DNA of 64,000 nt from Triplophysa rosa. Lineage: Eukaryota > Chordata > Actinopteri > Cypriniformes > Nemacheilidae. Under the pieces are notes generated by a model, which saw nothing but the letters and a program-made list of their open reading frames with translations, had not been told where the DNA came from and made no database searches. The translations under genes and the position numbers were made by a program. Positions 13,153 to 25,400 of the stretch are shown in pieces. The stretch is from assembly GCF_024868665.1 (NCBI RefSeq), contig NC_079895.1:11838585-11902584 (forward strand), written 5' to 3'. Position 1 is the stretch's first letter, and each line of letters opens with the position of its first letter.

Positions 13153-13898
13153 CCTCCGGTTAAGAGACACTATAGCTCAGAGCTGATCATATGCGCGACC
13201 AGACGCTCGAATCTGCTGAGAAAACAAAACGTATCTGACTCGTTTCAAGTCAACAGAGTATGTTGAATGTTAAGGCTCTATGGAAGAGATCAGACATCAC
13301 AGTGAGTAAAGGAGACGACAAACGCCAGTGTCACTCACCAACGTAATAACAAGCTGCTTCAAATGAAATGGCACATCACTGGTATCATTATCTTCCTATT
13401 CTTTTCAATAGATTTACACTACTGTCACAGAGATTGTACAATTATAAGAAAAAACAATAATGAAGCCCTACCCCTTACCTGAATCTAACCCTAACCGTCC
13501 CTGGCATGAAAACAAATCGTACAAAACCAACCGTCTGATTAGAATCAGCTGGAGGAGAGTGACCGTGCCACGAATGTGTTTATACACTTGTGTTTCTTCT
13601 TGTTGACAGTTATTTTCTACTTTTTGAGAATAAACAGATGAATGATATATGATATATATAGCAGTGTTTTATTTTTTAAATATTAAGTAATTTTTTAAAC
13701 GTAATAGTAAATAAACGTGGCAAACATTTGTTTTGTTCTCTTTATTAAAAACGAATACAATAAACCTGACAAATTATGTAAAAATGAACTTTACCATTTT
13801 ACAAAACAACCCATAAAGCCACACAGGTGTAATATAAGCTTTATGGCGAATGTCCGGGAAAGTATTGTTAGACGCAGGATATATTATGTCAGTGTCCG

Positions 13899-13986
13899 AA
13901 ATTGTTCACTCATTTTCATTCACTTCTACCCCATATAGTGGACTATTTAGCATTCGCTATATAGGGAGTAGTGAATGAGTGAACAA
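13899..13986. repeat. Short foldback sequence
   Basis: TTGTTCACTCATTTTCATTC near the left is complementary to GAATGAGTGAACAA at the right, and CCCATATAG pairs with CTATATAGGG nearer the centre. The structure is imperfect and non-coding. Confidence 0.6.
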
Positions 13987-14869
13987 GTGAGCAAATTCAG
14001 ACGCAGCTATAGCCTAATAAAACATTTAAAACATTTGACTATTTCGGTAGTTTAAATTGAGCCGCGCGTCTACACAACGGAGAATCGCATCACACGCGCT
14101 CTCAGGACTTTATGAAATTGATCTTTTGCCGCTATATCTTATCCAGCGCCAAACGCGCTTCATTTTGACTCTTTCCGCCCCGCGCGCGCTGCTTCTCTCC
14201 CGCCGAAGAAGCGCAGCATGAAGAGCAGCAGACACATGCTTATTTTAACAACAGTAGTGCAGCCATGCAGAGCAAGTAAGTGGATGCCACAACAGTAAAC
14301 AAAATGCAGCAATATATAAGTATTTGTATCTGTTAGTCTGTTTACTGTTTGCTATGTCTCCAACATTTAGACCAGATTTGTGATATTTTATGAACCATAA
14401 CGCAGGACTCGACATTAAACTGCGGTCAAGCCAGCCGCGGTTTGAAAATACACGGTCAAGCCAGCCGCCGTTTAGGTTCAGATGCGCGCTTATTGAGTGG
14501 TTTACGGTACATTACGGAAACACCGCTTGTAAAGCTTTATTTAAATGTAGATGATCCGCGTCTCTTGTCAATAACATATTTCTTGTTTTACGTTTAGAAT
14601 ATCTCGTTTTTGTCGTAATTTATGCAGGTTTTTTTCTCCGAATGTTTGCATTATGATTGCTGTAACGTTATATTGTGAAACCAATGTCTCTGTCTGTATC
14701 TTAAATATGTATTATTTTAATGCCTTCTAGACCTTTGTCCTGCTAAATAAAATTGTTTATGCAGTTTGCAATTACAGTACCCATGGATTTGAACAGATTT
14801 AATTACAGTATGTTTTTTGAAAGCATTTTGTTTGAAAAATATTATTCCAATATAATTGACTATACAAAC

Positions 14870-17240
14870 ATTATTTCTATAAGTAGAAAAAACGGATGGT
14901 GGGTTTCTATAGGGGCCATCCCACACTATATGCACACCATATATGGACTTATTTTACTGTACATTTTGGAGAAATACACATTTTTCCACTTCAAATGCCT
15001 ATAGAAACATTATTTCTAATAAGTAGAAAAAACTGATGTGGTTTCTGTAGGGGCCATCCCACACTATATGCACACCATATATGGACTTATTTTACTGTAG
15101 CGTTTTGGAGAAATACACATTTTACTTCAAATGCCTTAGAAACATTATTTCTAATAAGTAGAAAAAACTGATGGTGGATTTCTGTAGGGGCCATCCCACA
15201 CTATATGCACACCATATATGGACTTATTTTACTGTAGCATTTTGGAGAAATACACATTTTCCACTTCAAATGCCTATAGAAACATTATTTCTAATAAGTA
15301 GAAAAAACTGATGGTGGGTTTCTATAGGGGCCATCCCACACTATATGCACACCATATATGGACTTATTTTACTGTAGCGTTTTGGAGAAATACACATTTT
15401 TCCACTTCAAATGCCTATAGAAACATTATTTCTAATAAGTAGAAAAAACTGATGATGGATTTCTGTAGGGGGCCATCCCACACTATATGCACACCATATA
15501 TGGACTTATTTTACTGTAGCGTTTTGGAGAAATACACATTTTTCCACTTCAAATGCCTATAGAAACATTATTTCTAATAAGTAGAAAAAACTGATGATGG
15601 ATTTCTGTAGGGGCCATCCCACACTATATGCACACCATATATGGACTTTTTTTACTGATTTTGGAGAAATAACATATTTTTCCACTTCAAATCCTATAGA
15701 AACATTATTTCTAATAAGTAGAAAAAACGATTTGGTGGGATTTCTGTAGGAGCCATACCCCACTATATGCATACAATATGGACTTATTTTACGTAGCTTT
15801 TGGAGAAATACACATTTTTCCATTAAATGCCTATAGAAACATTATTTCTAATAAGTAGAAAAAACTGATGGTTGGGTTTCTATAGGGGCCATCCCCACTA
15901 TATGCACACAATACTATGGACTTAATTTACTGTAGCGTTTGGAGAAATACACATTTCTCCACTTCAAATGCCTATAGAAACATTATTTCTAATAAGTAGA
16001 AAACAACTGATGATGGTTTCTGTAGGGGCCATCCCACACTATATGCACACCATATATGGATTATTTTACTGTAGCGTTTTGGAGAAATACACATTTTTCA
16101 ATTCAAATGCCTATAGAAACATTATTTCTAATAAGTAGAAAAAACTGATGGTGGGTTTCTGATAGGGGCCATCCCACAGCTATATGCACACCATATATGG
16201 ATTATTTTACTAGTAGCGTTTTGGAGAAATACACATTTTTCCACTTCAAATGCCTATAAAACATTATTTCTAATAAGTAGAAAAAACTAGATGGTGGGTT
16301 TAAGTAGGAGCCATACCCACTATATGCACACCAATATGGATATATTTACTGTAGCGTTTTGGAGAAATACATATTTCACTTCAAATGCCTATAGAAACTA
16401 TATTTCTAATAAGTAGAAAAAACGATGGTCGGTTTCTGTAGGAGCCATCCCCACTATATGCACACCATATATGGATTTATTTTCACTGTAACTTTTTTGG
16501 AGAAATACATATTTTCAACTTCAAATGCTATAGAAACTTTTTTCTAATAAGTAGAAAAAAACTGATGGTGGTTTCTATAGGGGACCATCCCACATCTATA
16601 TGCACACCATATATGGACTTATTTTATGTGCATTTTGGAGAAATACACATTTTCCACTTCAATGCTATAGAAACATTATTTCTAATAAGTAGAAAAAAAC
16701 TGATGATGGATTTCTGATGGGGCCATCCCACACTATATGCACACCATATATGGACTTATTTTACTGTAGCATTTGGAGAAATACACATTTCTCATCAAAT
16801 TGGAACCTATAGAAACATTATTTTTCTAATAAGTAGAAAAAACTGATGATGGTTTCTGTAGGAGGCCATCCCACACTATATGCACACCATATATGGATTT
16901 ATTTTACTGTAGCTTTTGGAGAAAAACACATTTTCCACTTTAAAGCCTATAGAAACATTATTTCTAATAAAGTAGAAACAACGATGATGGTGGTTTCTAT
17001 AGGGGCCATCCCACACTATATGCACACCATATATGGATTATTTTACTGTAGCTTTTGGAGAAATACACATTTCTCCACGTTCTGAAAGCCTATAGAAAAC
17101 ATTATTTTCTAATAATTAGAAAAAACTGATGTGGGTTTCTAGTAGGGGGACATCCCACACATATGCACACCATACTATGCAGACTTATTTTTACTGTACA
17201 TTTTGGAGAAATAAGCATTTTTCTACTTCAAAGGCCTGTA
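14870..17240 (+). repeat. Tandem satellite array, about 139-bp unit, 17 units
   Basis: TGCACACCAT (or a close variant) recurs 17 times from 14931 to 17161 at spacings of about 134-143 bp. Each unit has CCATCCCACACTATATGC, CCATATATGG, TTTTGGAGAAATACACATTT and CTAATAAGTAGAAAAAAC segments. Units differ mainly by single-base insertions and deletions. Short open frames in it are chance. The array runs directly into the DIRS fragment at 17260. Confidence 0.9.
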
Positions 17241-17259
17241 GAACAGCTAAACAACCAGA

Positions 17260-18097
17260 AATGTCTTGGTTACGGATGTAACCTCGGTTCCCTTTCTGTC
17301 GGTCTCTCGACGTTGTGTCGAACCGACAGAATGGGGTTTGTCTTGAGAACCTATCATCTTCTGAGTATTTAGAAAAGGCCAATGAAAATTGGCGAATGAA
17401 ATTTGCATGCCGGGCTCCTCCCCGGATGTCCGGGTATAAGAGGGAAGCCGGCGTGCTCATTCATTCACCTTTTGTTCTTCAGAGCCTACGCATCTGATGA
17501 GCTTCTCTACGATTTGGTGATCATTTTTCTGCTGGAATCTACGACGTGGACAGCGGACGGTCCCTCCTGCAGTGACTTCCCCTGGGCGTCTGGCAGTTCC
17601 GGAGGTGTTCGAGCAAATTTCCTTTCTAAAAGAGCAAATTTCTCCAAGCGTGGCATGTCCCGCTGTTCTCATGGGTGCAACACACTCATCGAGGAGGGGG
17701 AGGACACGATGCCTGCTTCCAGTACGCTGGGGCAGACGTTGTGGATACGTCCTGCCCGCACTGCGGGCGGTGATAGATTCAGACATGGCGTCACGGGTGG
17801 CTGTGTTCCCAGGGACTCAGACACCACCTCGTTTGCTCCCCGTTCTGTGGCGGCAGGACTACGGCCCTGCCGTCCGCTACGGCAAGCAGCGAGGGTGATA
17901 TGAGGATTACTGTGAGCGATAATCCGCCAGCCACTGGCTCACGGACCGTTCACACCTCGTCTCGCTCGTCTGACCGTTCCCCAGGAGACGGTCCGCCATC
18001 TTATTCCTCAATCACATATTCGGACATGCATGCGTGATGATGAGATGTCTCTTGCAGCATCGGGGGGTGAAGTACTGCCATTCCGACTCCGACGATT
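17260..18097 (+). mobile_element. DIRS-type retrotransposon, 5' part only (copy A), cut by assembly gap
   Basis: 17285-17480 matches the left terminal repeat of the DIRS element at 36060 (CCCTTTCTGTCGGTCTCTCG, then the GGGTATAA promoter segment). It continues into the ORF1 start region ([17 protein letters not shown] at 17655). 25-28 additional bases at the extreme left (17260-17285) match the reverse complement of the family's right outer end. Frames are broken. The sequence stops at the N run. Confidence 0.85.
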
Positions 18098-18197
18098 NNN
18101 NNNNNNNNNNNNNNNNNNNNNNNNNNNNNNNNNNNNNNNNNNNNNNNNNNNNNNNNNNNNNNNNNNNNNNNNNNNNNNNNNNNNNNNNNNNNNNNNN
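18098..18197. other. Assembly gap (100 N)
   Basis: Exactly 100 N. It falls inside ORF1 of DIRS copy A. Sequence on the right side (18198 on) does not match the DIRS element, so an unknown length is missing. Open frames that cross it are meaningless. Confidence 0.98.
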
Positions 18198-18303
18198 CTC
18201 AGAATTTTTATTTGTTTAGTTATGTGTTCAGTATGCAAAATATATACAGTATAGTGCATTATATATACGAAACCTCAAGTAACAACATAATTATACATAA
18301 ATG

Positions 18304-18830
18304 TGTCACGGTTATGGAGGAAGAACCCAAGCGCAGGCAGCGATGCGGAACACGAAACTTTAATGACAATAAATAAAAGACCCAGAATGGGGATAACGAT
18401 AACAAAACACAAACTAGAAACAAACACTTCCCACGAGGGGGACAAAAGAAGAAAACAAGAAAACTAGACTTACACTAAAATGACAGGAACAAGACTAACA
18501 CGGCATGAAACACGACAAGGTAATCCGACAGGGGAGGTAATCCAATAAGGCAAAGTTGTGCAACGTACAAGCACAGGACAGCAAACACAAGGGAATTAAA
18601 TAGGAAGACTAACAAAGAATAATTAACAAGGGACAGGTGTCGGGAATGAAACACTGAAGGAAAGCTAAATGAGGAAACGAGAGGGGCAGGGCCGAAGACG
18701 AGACCGGAGAGAGCGCATGTTATGTCAGAACCAACAATAACATGCCTCTCTCCACACAAAACATGAGGCTCTGCCATGATCCTGCCGCAAGACCAAGAAA
18801 GACATGACATGATGAGGCAGAATCATGACA
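18304..18830 (-). mobile_element. Solo LTR-like element, copy 2 (minus strand)
   Basis: Reverse orientation of copy 1. It starts TGTCACGGTTATGGAGGAAG and ends GAATCATGACA, with TAAAT at 18298-18302 and 18831-18835. It lies just right of the assembly gap. Confidence 0.75.
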
Positions 18831-19176
18831 TAAATTTATCCCTCCATAAGAATTATTCTGGCATTTCTCCACCTTTATTTCTATATATTAATTTATTGTA
18901 ACAAATCAAAAGTTGAACATAAGAGTTAAAAGGTATCCTTAAGGTATGGGATTCGCAGAACTGTTCTTGCCCCCCGTGAGCTTTGTGTGTGCATATTTGA
19001 TAACAGAGCCAGGAAGAACTAGCATTCTCCATCTCTAGCAATTTACCGCAACAAATCAAAAAAGGGCTGTGTATTCAATAACAGTTATCTCTGGCCATAC
19101 TTAGAATATATAGTGTTGAACTTTGTGTCCCTTTTTTATTTACATTTTTTTCTCTCTTTGTTCTTTTCTCAAACAG

Positions 19177-19410
19177 ACAGTAACTTTGTGCTGGGGAATG
19201 CACAGGTCCAGTCCCTCTACCCTATCGTTTACTGTTCCGATGGCTTCTGTGAGCTCACCGGCTATGCCCGGGCGGAACTGATGCAGAAGAGCTGCGCGTG
19301 TCACTTCCTGTATGGACCTGAGACCAGTGATAAGCTGATGGCACAGATCCAGGCGGCGCTGGACGAAAGGCGGGAGTTTAAGACAGAACTGGTCTTCTAC
19401 AAAAAAGGAG
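19177..19410 (+). CDS. kcnh3: kcnh3-like exon 2: PAS domain, first part
   Basis: Acceptor AAACAG before 19177, donor GTAGGA at 19411. The exon starts with the last two bases (AC) of a split codon, giving His if exon 1 ends in C, as in the family motif THSNF. It encodes SNFVLGNAQ, then the PAS core with [35 protein letters not shown] and [11 protein letters not shown]. The PAS domain of KCNH channels is cytoplasmic and packs on the CNBHD to tune gating. It ends in phase 1 (G of a Gly codon). Confidence 0.9.
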
Positions 19411-22400
19411 GTAGGAGATGCTATAAAAGAAAAAATATATATACAGTATGTCTGAATACTACAGTATGCAACTATGTATGGTGTAGGATAAGCCTTGCTT
19501 TCTTGGCTAATATTGCTCACAATCCCTTTAGTAAATAGAAATATGCAAATTGTGACGCAGCTCAAGCGTTAACGTTGGTCCCTTCACAGAAAACTGACAT
19601 GTAGACAGGGAAAGAGGTTTATAAAAGAGGAGTTGAAACTATTAAAATCATTTTAGGTACATTGTGGATATGGAGAACAGAACAAGGTGTTTCCTAACAT
19701 GATTTAGTGAGAACTGAATATTTGATGTAGTGAATTGGACAGAGTTATAAAGCAGGTGTAGCTGCAGGCGAGAAAGACATTGATTAACACAGAGTGGTGA
19801 AGAAGATTGATGGAGGGATAAAAATAAAAGAGCAATTTTACAGTAAAAGAAATTACATAAAAAGTTGTTCATGTGCTCAAGCTAAGATTTCCAATGTTCG
19901 TATAGCTTTAAAATGCTGTTCAGAATCATTTAAACTCAAATCAACATTTCACATCCATTTATTTATGTGAAAGCACTGGTATTGCCATGAACTGCTCGAA
20001 GACACACGGATGAGGATCCAAATGCAGTTTATTAAAGGGGCAATCCAAAGACAAAATCCAAAGAACAGGCATATATCCAAACACAGGTGGTCAGTCCAAA
20101 CACGGCAAAGGCAAACAGAGTGATCCAAAAGAGGGCAGGGCAAGGCAAGGCAGAAGGCGCGAATGCTTAGAATTGCAGTGTGACACTAAACAAGACTTCG
20201 CAATGAATGACTGAAAAAAAACGGGTTTAAATAAGCATACAAACAACAGTTAACTGGACACAGGTGAAAGTAATGATGGACAATGAGTCTGGGAAATGGT
20301 TTATGGGTAATGTAGTCCAGTAGAATAGCAACAGTCTGGTTGATGTGGGGAGTACCCTCTAGTCAGTGGACCTGGGAGGGAACTCCAGTAGGTGATTATG
20401 ACAGGTACTATGCAAACAAAGGGGAAATATTTTTACATAAACCCAGATAGCAAATGTACATCTGTTAGATATCTGCTAAAGATCCAAGATCTGGAAAACA
20501 TCTGCTGTCTAAAAACATCTGATAAACGTCTTAGAAAAGGCAGTACATACATTCTAAATCATAAACATCTTACAGACATCTACGAGATGTCTGTATGACA
20601 CCTGAAAGGAGACATCTCAAAGACGTGTTGCAGAAAAGCAACCATTAAAAAAAATGTCTTGCAGATGTAAATGCAGACATCAGATAGACGTCTCTGAGAT
20701 GTATGTGTGAGTATAGGGTAGCATACAAATCTTATGTTTTGATCAACCATCTACAAATAATTAAAAGGATAATGGAACATACTTATTTGAATATCAGTTA
20801 TGTTTTTGACTTTTTATGGATAGTAAAAGATAAACAAATTATATAAAAGCAACCCAAGTGAGTAATAATATAACTCAAAAAGAAAACACATTTATAACAG
20901 CTTTTTTAGCAGCAATTTCTAAGCCTTCACCTCACAATTTGTAACCAAACAAATGTCATTACATTCCAGAAAACCCATTTATTCACTCAAATTCACTTTA
21001 AATGTCTGTCTTGTTCTCTAACATGCATCTGAAGCACCGGAGAATAGATTTAATTCAACATCTGGCACCTTCATCTCTCCGACACGGATATTCCTGAAAA
21101 TAACATGATATAGCATTGTATAAACAACAGCATGGAGGTCTAATGGCTTTATCACTTACACAATAAATACCATACACAGAAAGAGCACAGCATGTCATAT
21201 AGTTAAAGCCGGCCGCATATTTACCCACCTGCGGTCAGGTGAACAATTTTATCCTTGTAACAGGAGACCATGCGGATTATGGTGAACGTACAGAGTCGAC
21301 CTCTCTGTCAAACCCTATCAAACACCAGAGGTTCTGGCAATTTGGCAGACACTTAGGACAAAATGTTCCCTAAGACCAGCAGCGGTGACAACCGATTTGT
21401 CACCTGATTCAGTTCAATTTAGGGTTTGTGGAACAGGCGTACGAGGAGATCTACCCCCCGATGCCCTAATCCATAGAGTGCTCAGTAGGACAAGCATTCT
21501 TTCCGATTCATTCATTTGGCCGATTGTAAGAGACACTCAGGAGCTGTGTGTTGGCTGATTTGTATTTTAGACACGCAGGATTCAAAGAGAATAGGCAATC
21601 TGTGTGTTCTTCCCTATCTGATTGTTGATTGTCTGAACAAACCGCTGCAGTCCCATGCAACATTTCAGGCGCTGTTGCCCTGCCTCTGCGCATTAGTCAC
21701 AACATTCCTGTTGCACTGTCGCACAATGAAACAACTTCTAAACCTTGCGGTGCTTTCAGAACACGCCTCACATACCTCTTGGGTTCAGGTTGTACTGAAT
21801 TCAAAGTGAATAGAAGATCATAGTTGTAGCTGCAAAATCCCTCTGTTGCCAGCCGCCCTGTTGTATTGAGTCATGGTCAATCCACAGTTTATGTAATATA
21901 AAGAACTCAACGACCTGTCAAATACAGACTTGAAAAAGCAGTAAATTGCTTGGACACAACCAATTAAAACATCTCGTACAATATACCAAGATTGGAAATC
22001 ATTTTGAACGAAATCATTTTGGGATGCTGAAATAATTGGATAACTAAATTGGCAGTATTGCGTTTAAAGGACTGGTTGTATTTGTTTGCCTTCCGTTTTT
22101 TTGACGTGCTTGACATTTGAATGATTGTAAGATGAGAAGCACATATCCAGTGTATTGGCTTGTGAACAAAGCTCAAGCGGGACAGCCGTGTGCATGCGTG
22201 TCAGTCCTCACAATGGCTCAATTATGGTTGTACAGTACATTCAGTGGAAACCTAATGCTGTAATGAATTACTTCATTACGATTGAAGCTCTTAAGATTGC
22301 TTTAATCATAAATTGTGTGTAGTACCTGCTTTGAAATACAATGGTTATTGATTTACTGTGTTAAATGAGCTCTGATATGAGATTTAAGAATAAATTAACC

Positions 22401-25400
22401 TTTTGCCCAATAAACAGCATAACCATTTAGCATTCCTTGTGCAGTCAAATCGGAAACTGGTTAATAATTCATTTTTCATTCATCTGTGCTTGTCACAAAT
22501 CAATTCATTTTATTTAACCATTGTCATGTGTTATTCATAGGCTGGCAGGTTCCTGTTTTTAGGTCTCATTAAGTGGTTTGTTTAGATGGTATTTTTAATT
22601 TTATTATATGACCTACAGTATGTATGGTGTCAACCCACTGGTTCAGTGGAATGTATTCTTTCTTTGTTTAAATCACTTCAGATAGATTTCTTTATACTTT
22701 GCTTGCACTCAAGCTGTGCCTAATGAACAGGCTTTGTGATGGAGACACGCACGTGCACACACATGCACACACACACACTGTACAAACTGTATGTTTTATC
22801 CCTTACCCCTAACCCAACCCCTAAACCTAAAGATCATAGAAAACTTTTTGCATTTTTAGATTTTTAAAAAATATTGTTCTGTACAATTTATAAGCTTTTT
22901 TGCCCATTGGGACCTCAATTTTGGTCCCCACAGTGACACGAGTCCCCATGTATTGGTGTGCATTCAGGTTTAGGTCCCCACCGGGATATAAAAACATATC
23001 CACACACACACAAATGTTAGTATTATTAGTGACTCCATCCAATCATCTTTCCTTCTGTTTCTTCCCATCCTGGTTTAATGAGGCATGGTTTAATGCTGAG
23101 GCATAATGTTGAGCGGCTGAGGAACACTGTGGAACCTGCAGACATGTATGTGTGCATATAAACGCACACGCATGCACACACACGCACGTACACACACTCA
23201 TATACAGTATTCCACAATCCACATCTCCAGCTCAGTTAACCGCACATACGTGTCTACAAAGTTAGCATGTTCTGCATCCTGCAGGTTGAGCTCTGGCTTG
23301 TGGAAGATCAGCAGACTTTCATACAGGATTGTATGTTATCACATCATTACTGCAGTTCTGGCAGATAAACTGCTGAAGGTCTGAATATATGGCCAGTAAA
23401 CATATTTTTAAGCACTTTTTACAAATTCAATGAGATACTACTGGTACGATTAGAAGATTTCTTTAAATAAAATATCTTTTTTTAAACTATCTTTCTTAGT
23501 GCAACATTATTTGCAAAAAGACAATAGCATAGAATAGGTTGAAATATAATATAAACATGATTTTCATAGAAAGCAGTCTTTCATCTCGATGTCGGTCGTT
23601 TCCCAATCTAAACATTGAACAGTTTTGATTGAAACACCAAGTCAACTCACCTTTATATAGCACTTTATAAAATACAGATTGTTTCCGCAGAGCTGCTTTA
23701 AAACAACTGCTTTGAAATAATACAGATTGGAAACTAACGGGAATGAAATGATACAAACTTCAAAGCACAGCAGTATGTATTACGCCAGTTCTAATTGAAT
23801 GTGATCAATTTCAAGTTGGGGAACATTTTAAGACCTTTTACACACAGAATAGTAAGACTGATGTGGTCTATATCATCTTTAAACGTAAAAAAATATATTA
23901 AAGCCTGTAATGTCTAATCTTGAGCAGTTTTAGGAACCCAGGTTTGTGGGAACACTAGATATTATACTGACATGTCCTGAGCAGAATTTCTCAATTCAAA
24001 TACAAAGTCAAATAAACTATAAAGCAGCTCTGTGGAAAAAAAAAGATGTGTCATTTCCCAACTCAGTTTTTTGAGTTGTCTTTATTGGAACCCAAAGATA
24101 AACACTGTGTATATTAAATAAAACAAAGTCAAATAAAGCCACTATAAAGCAGCTCTGCAGAGAACAGTAGTGTCATTGTCTGGCTCAGTTCAGTTTGTGT
24201 TCATATCCAGTAGAGTCAGTGCAGTCAAATCAACAATATAACTGCAAACTAAATGTCTAAGTGATCAGAAAATGCAAGATGACCTGTGAATAAGCCATTT
24301 TCTAGTACTGTAAGTGCTACAGCTCAGTTTAAATGCTTGTGGTCTTCCTCGAACCATAGGTGTTTACAAAGCATTTGTTGACTAATGGTGTGTGAAGATT
24401 GTGACAATCGATAGCTAAACAACACTCAGGTAACAGAATTGCTATATTATTGAAGTTATTTTTAAGTTTAAAAACACGGGTAGACTGTTAGTTGTGTGTT
24501 GATAGCCCCGAGTTTGAGGTAAACAGTGTTCCACATGCTTATTAGACATTCATGTAGACATTAATTACCATAAATTTACATTGGGAAAGAAAACATTGCC
24601 TCCTTATTTCAGACATCCGTCACACACAACTGTTGTGTGTGCATATGAATATCAGACCTGTAATCCAACTGCTAGAATGTAATGAGGTGTCTCCTGCCAG
24701 ACAGGAAAATAAAGAAGGTTACAAAGGAAGTGATCTTGAAATGTCTTGATCTTGGTGCTGCCTTTGCAATTTACTAGAACTGCAAAGTTGTTTTCTCACA
24801 TTTCAAGAAAAGTCTTAATCATCAAGCCATTTATAGATCTATACTGCATTTTATGTTCAGTTTCATATGCTCATGTTCGCAGGTACTCAGTTCTGGTGTC
24901 TTCTGGATATCGTGCCCATTAAGAATGAGAAGGGGGAGGTGGTGCTCTTTCTAGTATCACACAAGGACATAACTGACAACAAGAAAGTTCAAGATGAAGA
25001 ACAGAGCCCAGAAAGAGGTGAGGGTTGCTACCCATGATTTTCCCATCATGTTTCTTGATCAACCACATTTGTCTGCTTCCAATAATGACGCAAACTCTAA
25101 TCTCCACCTCTAAAATCAAACAGAATTGGTTGGATGATAAGAATGATAATTTCTGCCAACCCAGTCCTTACAATCTGATTGGTTGATGGGGATGTTGTTC
25201 CAAGCCTAAAAAAGATGTCGATCCAGGAATATGTCTTGCTTGGGTGATACAAAGTAAAAATTTGTTCTTGACAAGAATAGAGTTATTGAGATTGGGGTCT
25301 TTGTAGCAAAAGGGGATTTTCTGCGTTTTCAAACCAGGGTAGGCATTTTTCAATCTGTTTAATTGATTTGCAATTTCAAGTGGGTGATTCCCAATTCCTA

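Larger units (their letters stand above)
1..19176 (+). other. Presumed intron 1 (or 5' flank) of kcnh3
   Basis: No exon of the channel or of any other host gene was recognised. The N-terminal cap exon expected for ELK channels (family motif LLAPQNTFLDTIATRF) is not among the open frames, so it probably lies upstream of the window. The interval is made of mobile-element remains listed separately, microsatellites and low-complexity AT-rich DNA. Between the named repeats (for example 885-1640, 2540-5300, 5610-6210, 6640-7150, 9970-11220, 11810-13010) I see nothing I can name. Confidence 0.6.
19411..24882 (+). other. Intron 2 of kcnh3
   Basis: 5.5 kb between two PAS exons, GT-AG bounded. It contains an LTR-like solo element (19983-20403), an ACATCTG-rich repeat (20443-20705) and a copy of the microsatellite-flanked GTCCCC repeat (22779-22999). 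The rest (20710-22740 and 23010-24880) shows no gene or recognised repeat. Confidence 0.8.

Noticed and set aside
14870..17240. Regularly spaced repeats that could suggest a CRISPR array
   Set aside because: The 139-bp units are continuous with no unique spacers and the genome is vertebrate; it is a satellite.
17403..17903. 166-codon open frame
   Set aside because: Lies in the terminal repeat and start of DIRS copy A in a frame without domain similarity; the real ORF1 start is at 17655 in another frame.
18008..18259. Open frames crossing the N run
   Set aside because: They exist only because N codons are not stops.
19140..19565. 141-codon minus-strand frame over exon 2
   Set aside because: Antisense shadow of the PAS exon, which has splice sites and family motifs on the plus strand.
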